From Clostridia bacterium (GTDB taxonomy: Bacteria; Bacillota_A; Clostridia; Christensenellales; Aristaeellaceae), in the NCBI GenBank assembly GCA_017398245.1, contig JAFQGN010000272.1, positions 1 to 6,096 of the forward strand: 6,096 bases of DNA, given 5' to 3'. Positions 6,092 to 6,096 of this stretch are shown here, one piece after another; within the stretch, counting starts at the first letter, position 1, and each line of letters starts with the position of its first letter. The notes beneath the pieces were generated by a model, which was not told the DNA's origin, did not search any database, and saw only the letters and a program-made list of their open reading frames with translations. Both the position numbers and the translations under genes were made by a program.

Positions 6092-6096
6092 TTCCT
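6092..6096 (-). promoter_or_regulatory. Ribosome binding site of lepA
   Basis: The minus strand starts with AGGAA, then CCCAA, then GTG. This A/G-rich site at normal spacing supports the GTG start at 6086. The site may extend beyond the window edge, and no lepA promoter is visible inside the window. Confidence 0.7.

Overview
The window is a GC-rich bacterial chromosomal segment in which every supported gene lies on the minus strand. Transcription therefore runs from high to low coordinates. The best clue to the host is a complete T-box leader in front of trpS, with a perfect sigma-A type promoter. Together with strong GGAGG-type ribosome binding sites and lepA, this points to a Gram-positive Firmicute, probably a GC-rich gut-type Clostridia lineage. 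The order or family cannot be settled from this sequence.

Layout in transcription order. (1) lepA (EF-4 translational GTPase), complete at 6086-4281, starts with GTG. (2) After a 12-bp tandem duplication that spans the lepA stop, a membrane-anchored phosphodiester glycosidase (NAGPA-like) family protein runs 4268-2931. Its N-terminal anchor is joined to the catalytic domain by a Thr/Pro/Gln-rich stalk built on a 42-bp tandem repeat. (3) A 65-residue two-helix membrane protein at 2934-2737 overlaps the glycosidase stop by four bases (ATGA). These three genes look like one operon. (4) About 240 bases without a gene (2736-2495) hold two long inverted repeats and a weak direct repeat. (5) A consensus promoter (2494-2466) and a Trp-specific T-box riboswitch with its terminator (about 2459-2171) precede trpS (2113-1085). 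(6) A hairpin and a possible weak promoter separate trpS from cysK (974-45), which is followed by a GC-rich nested hairpin at the window edge.

Functionally the window joins housekeeping translation genes (lepA, trpS) and cysteine synthesis (cysK) with a small cell-envelope pair of unknown substrate. TrpRS synthesis should respond to uncharged tRNA-Trp through the leader. I see no phage, IS, CRISPR, tRNA or rRNA. The most distinctive things are the envelope pair behind lepA, its two tandem-repeat features, and the clear T-box. I do not see a convincing previously undescribed system beyond that uncharacterised pair.
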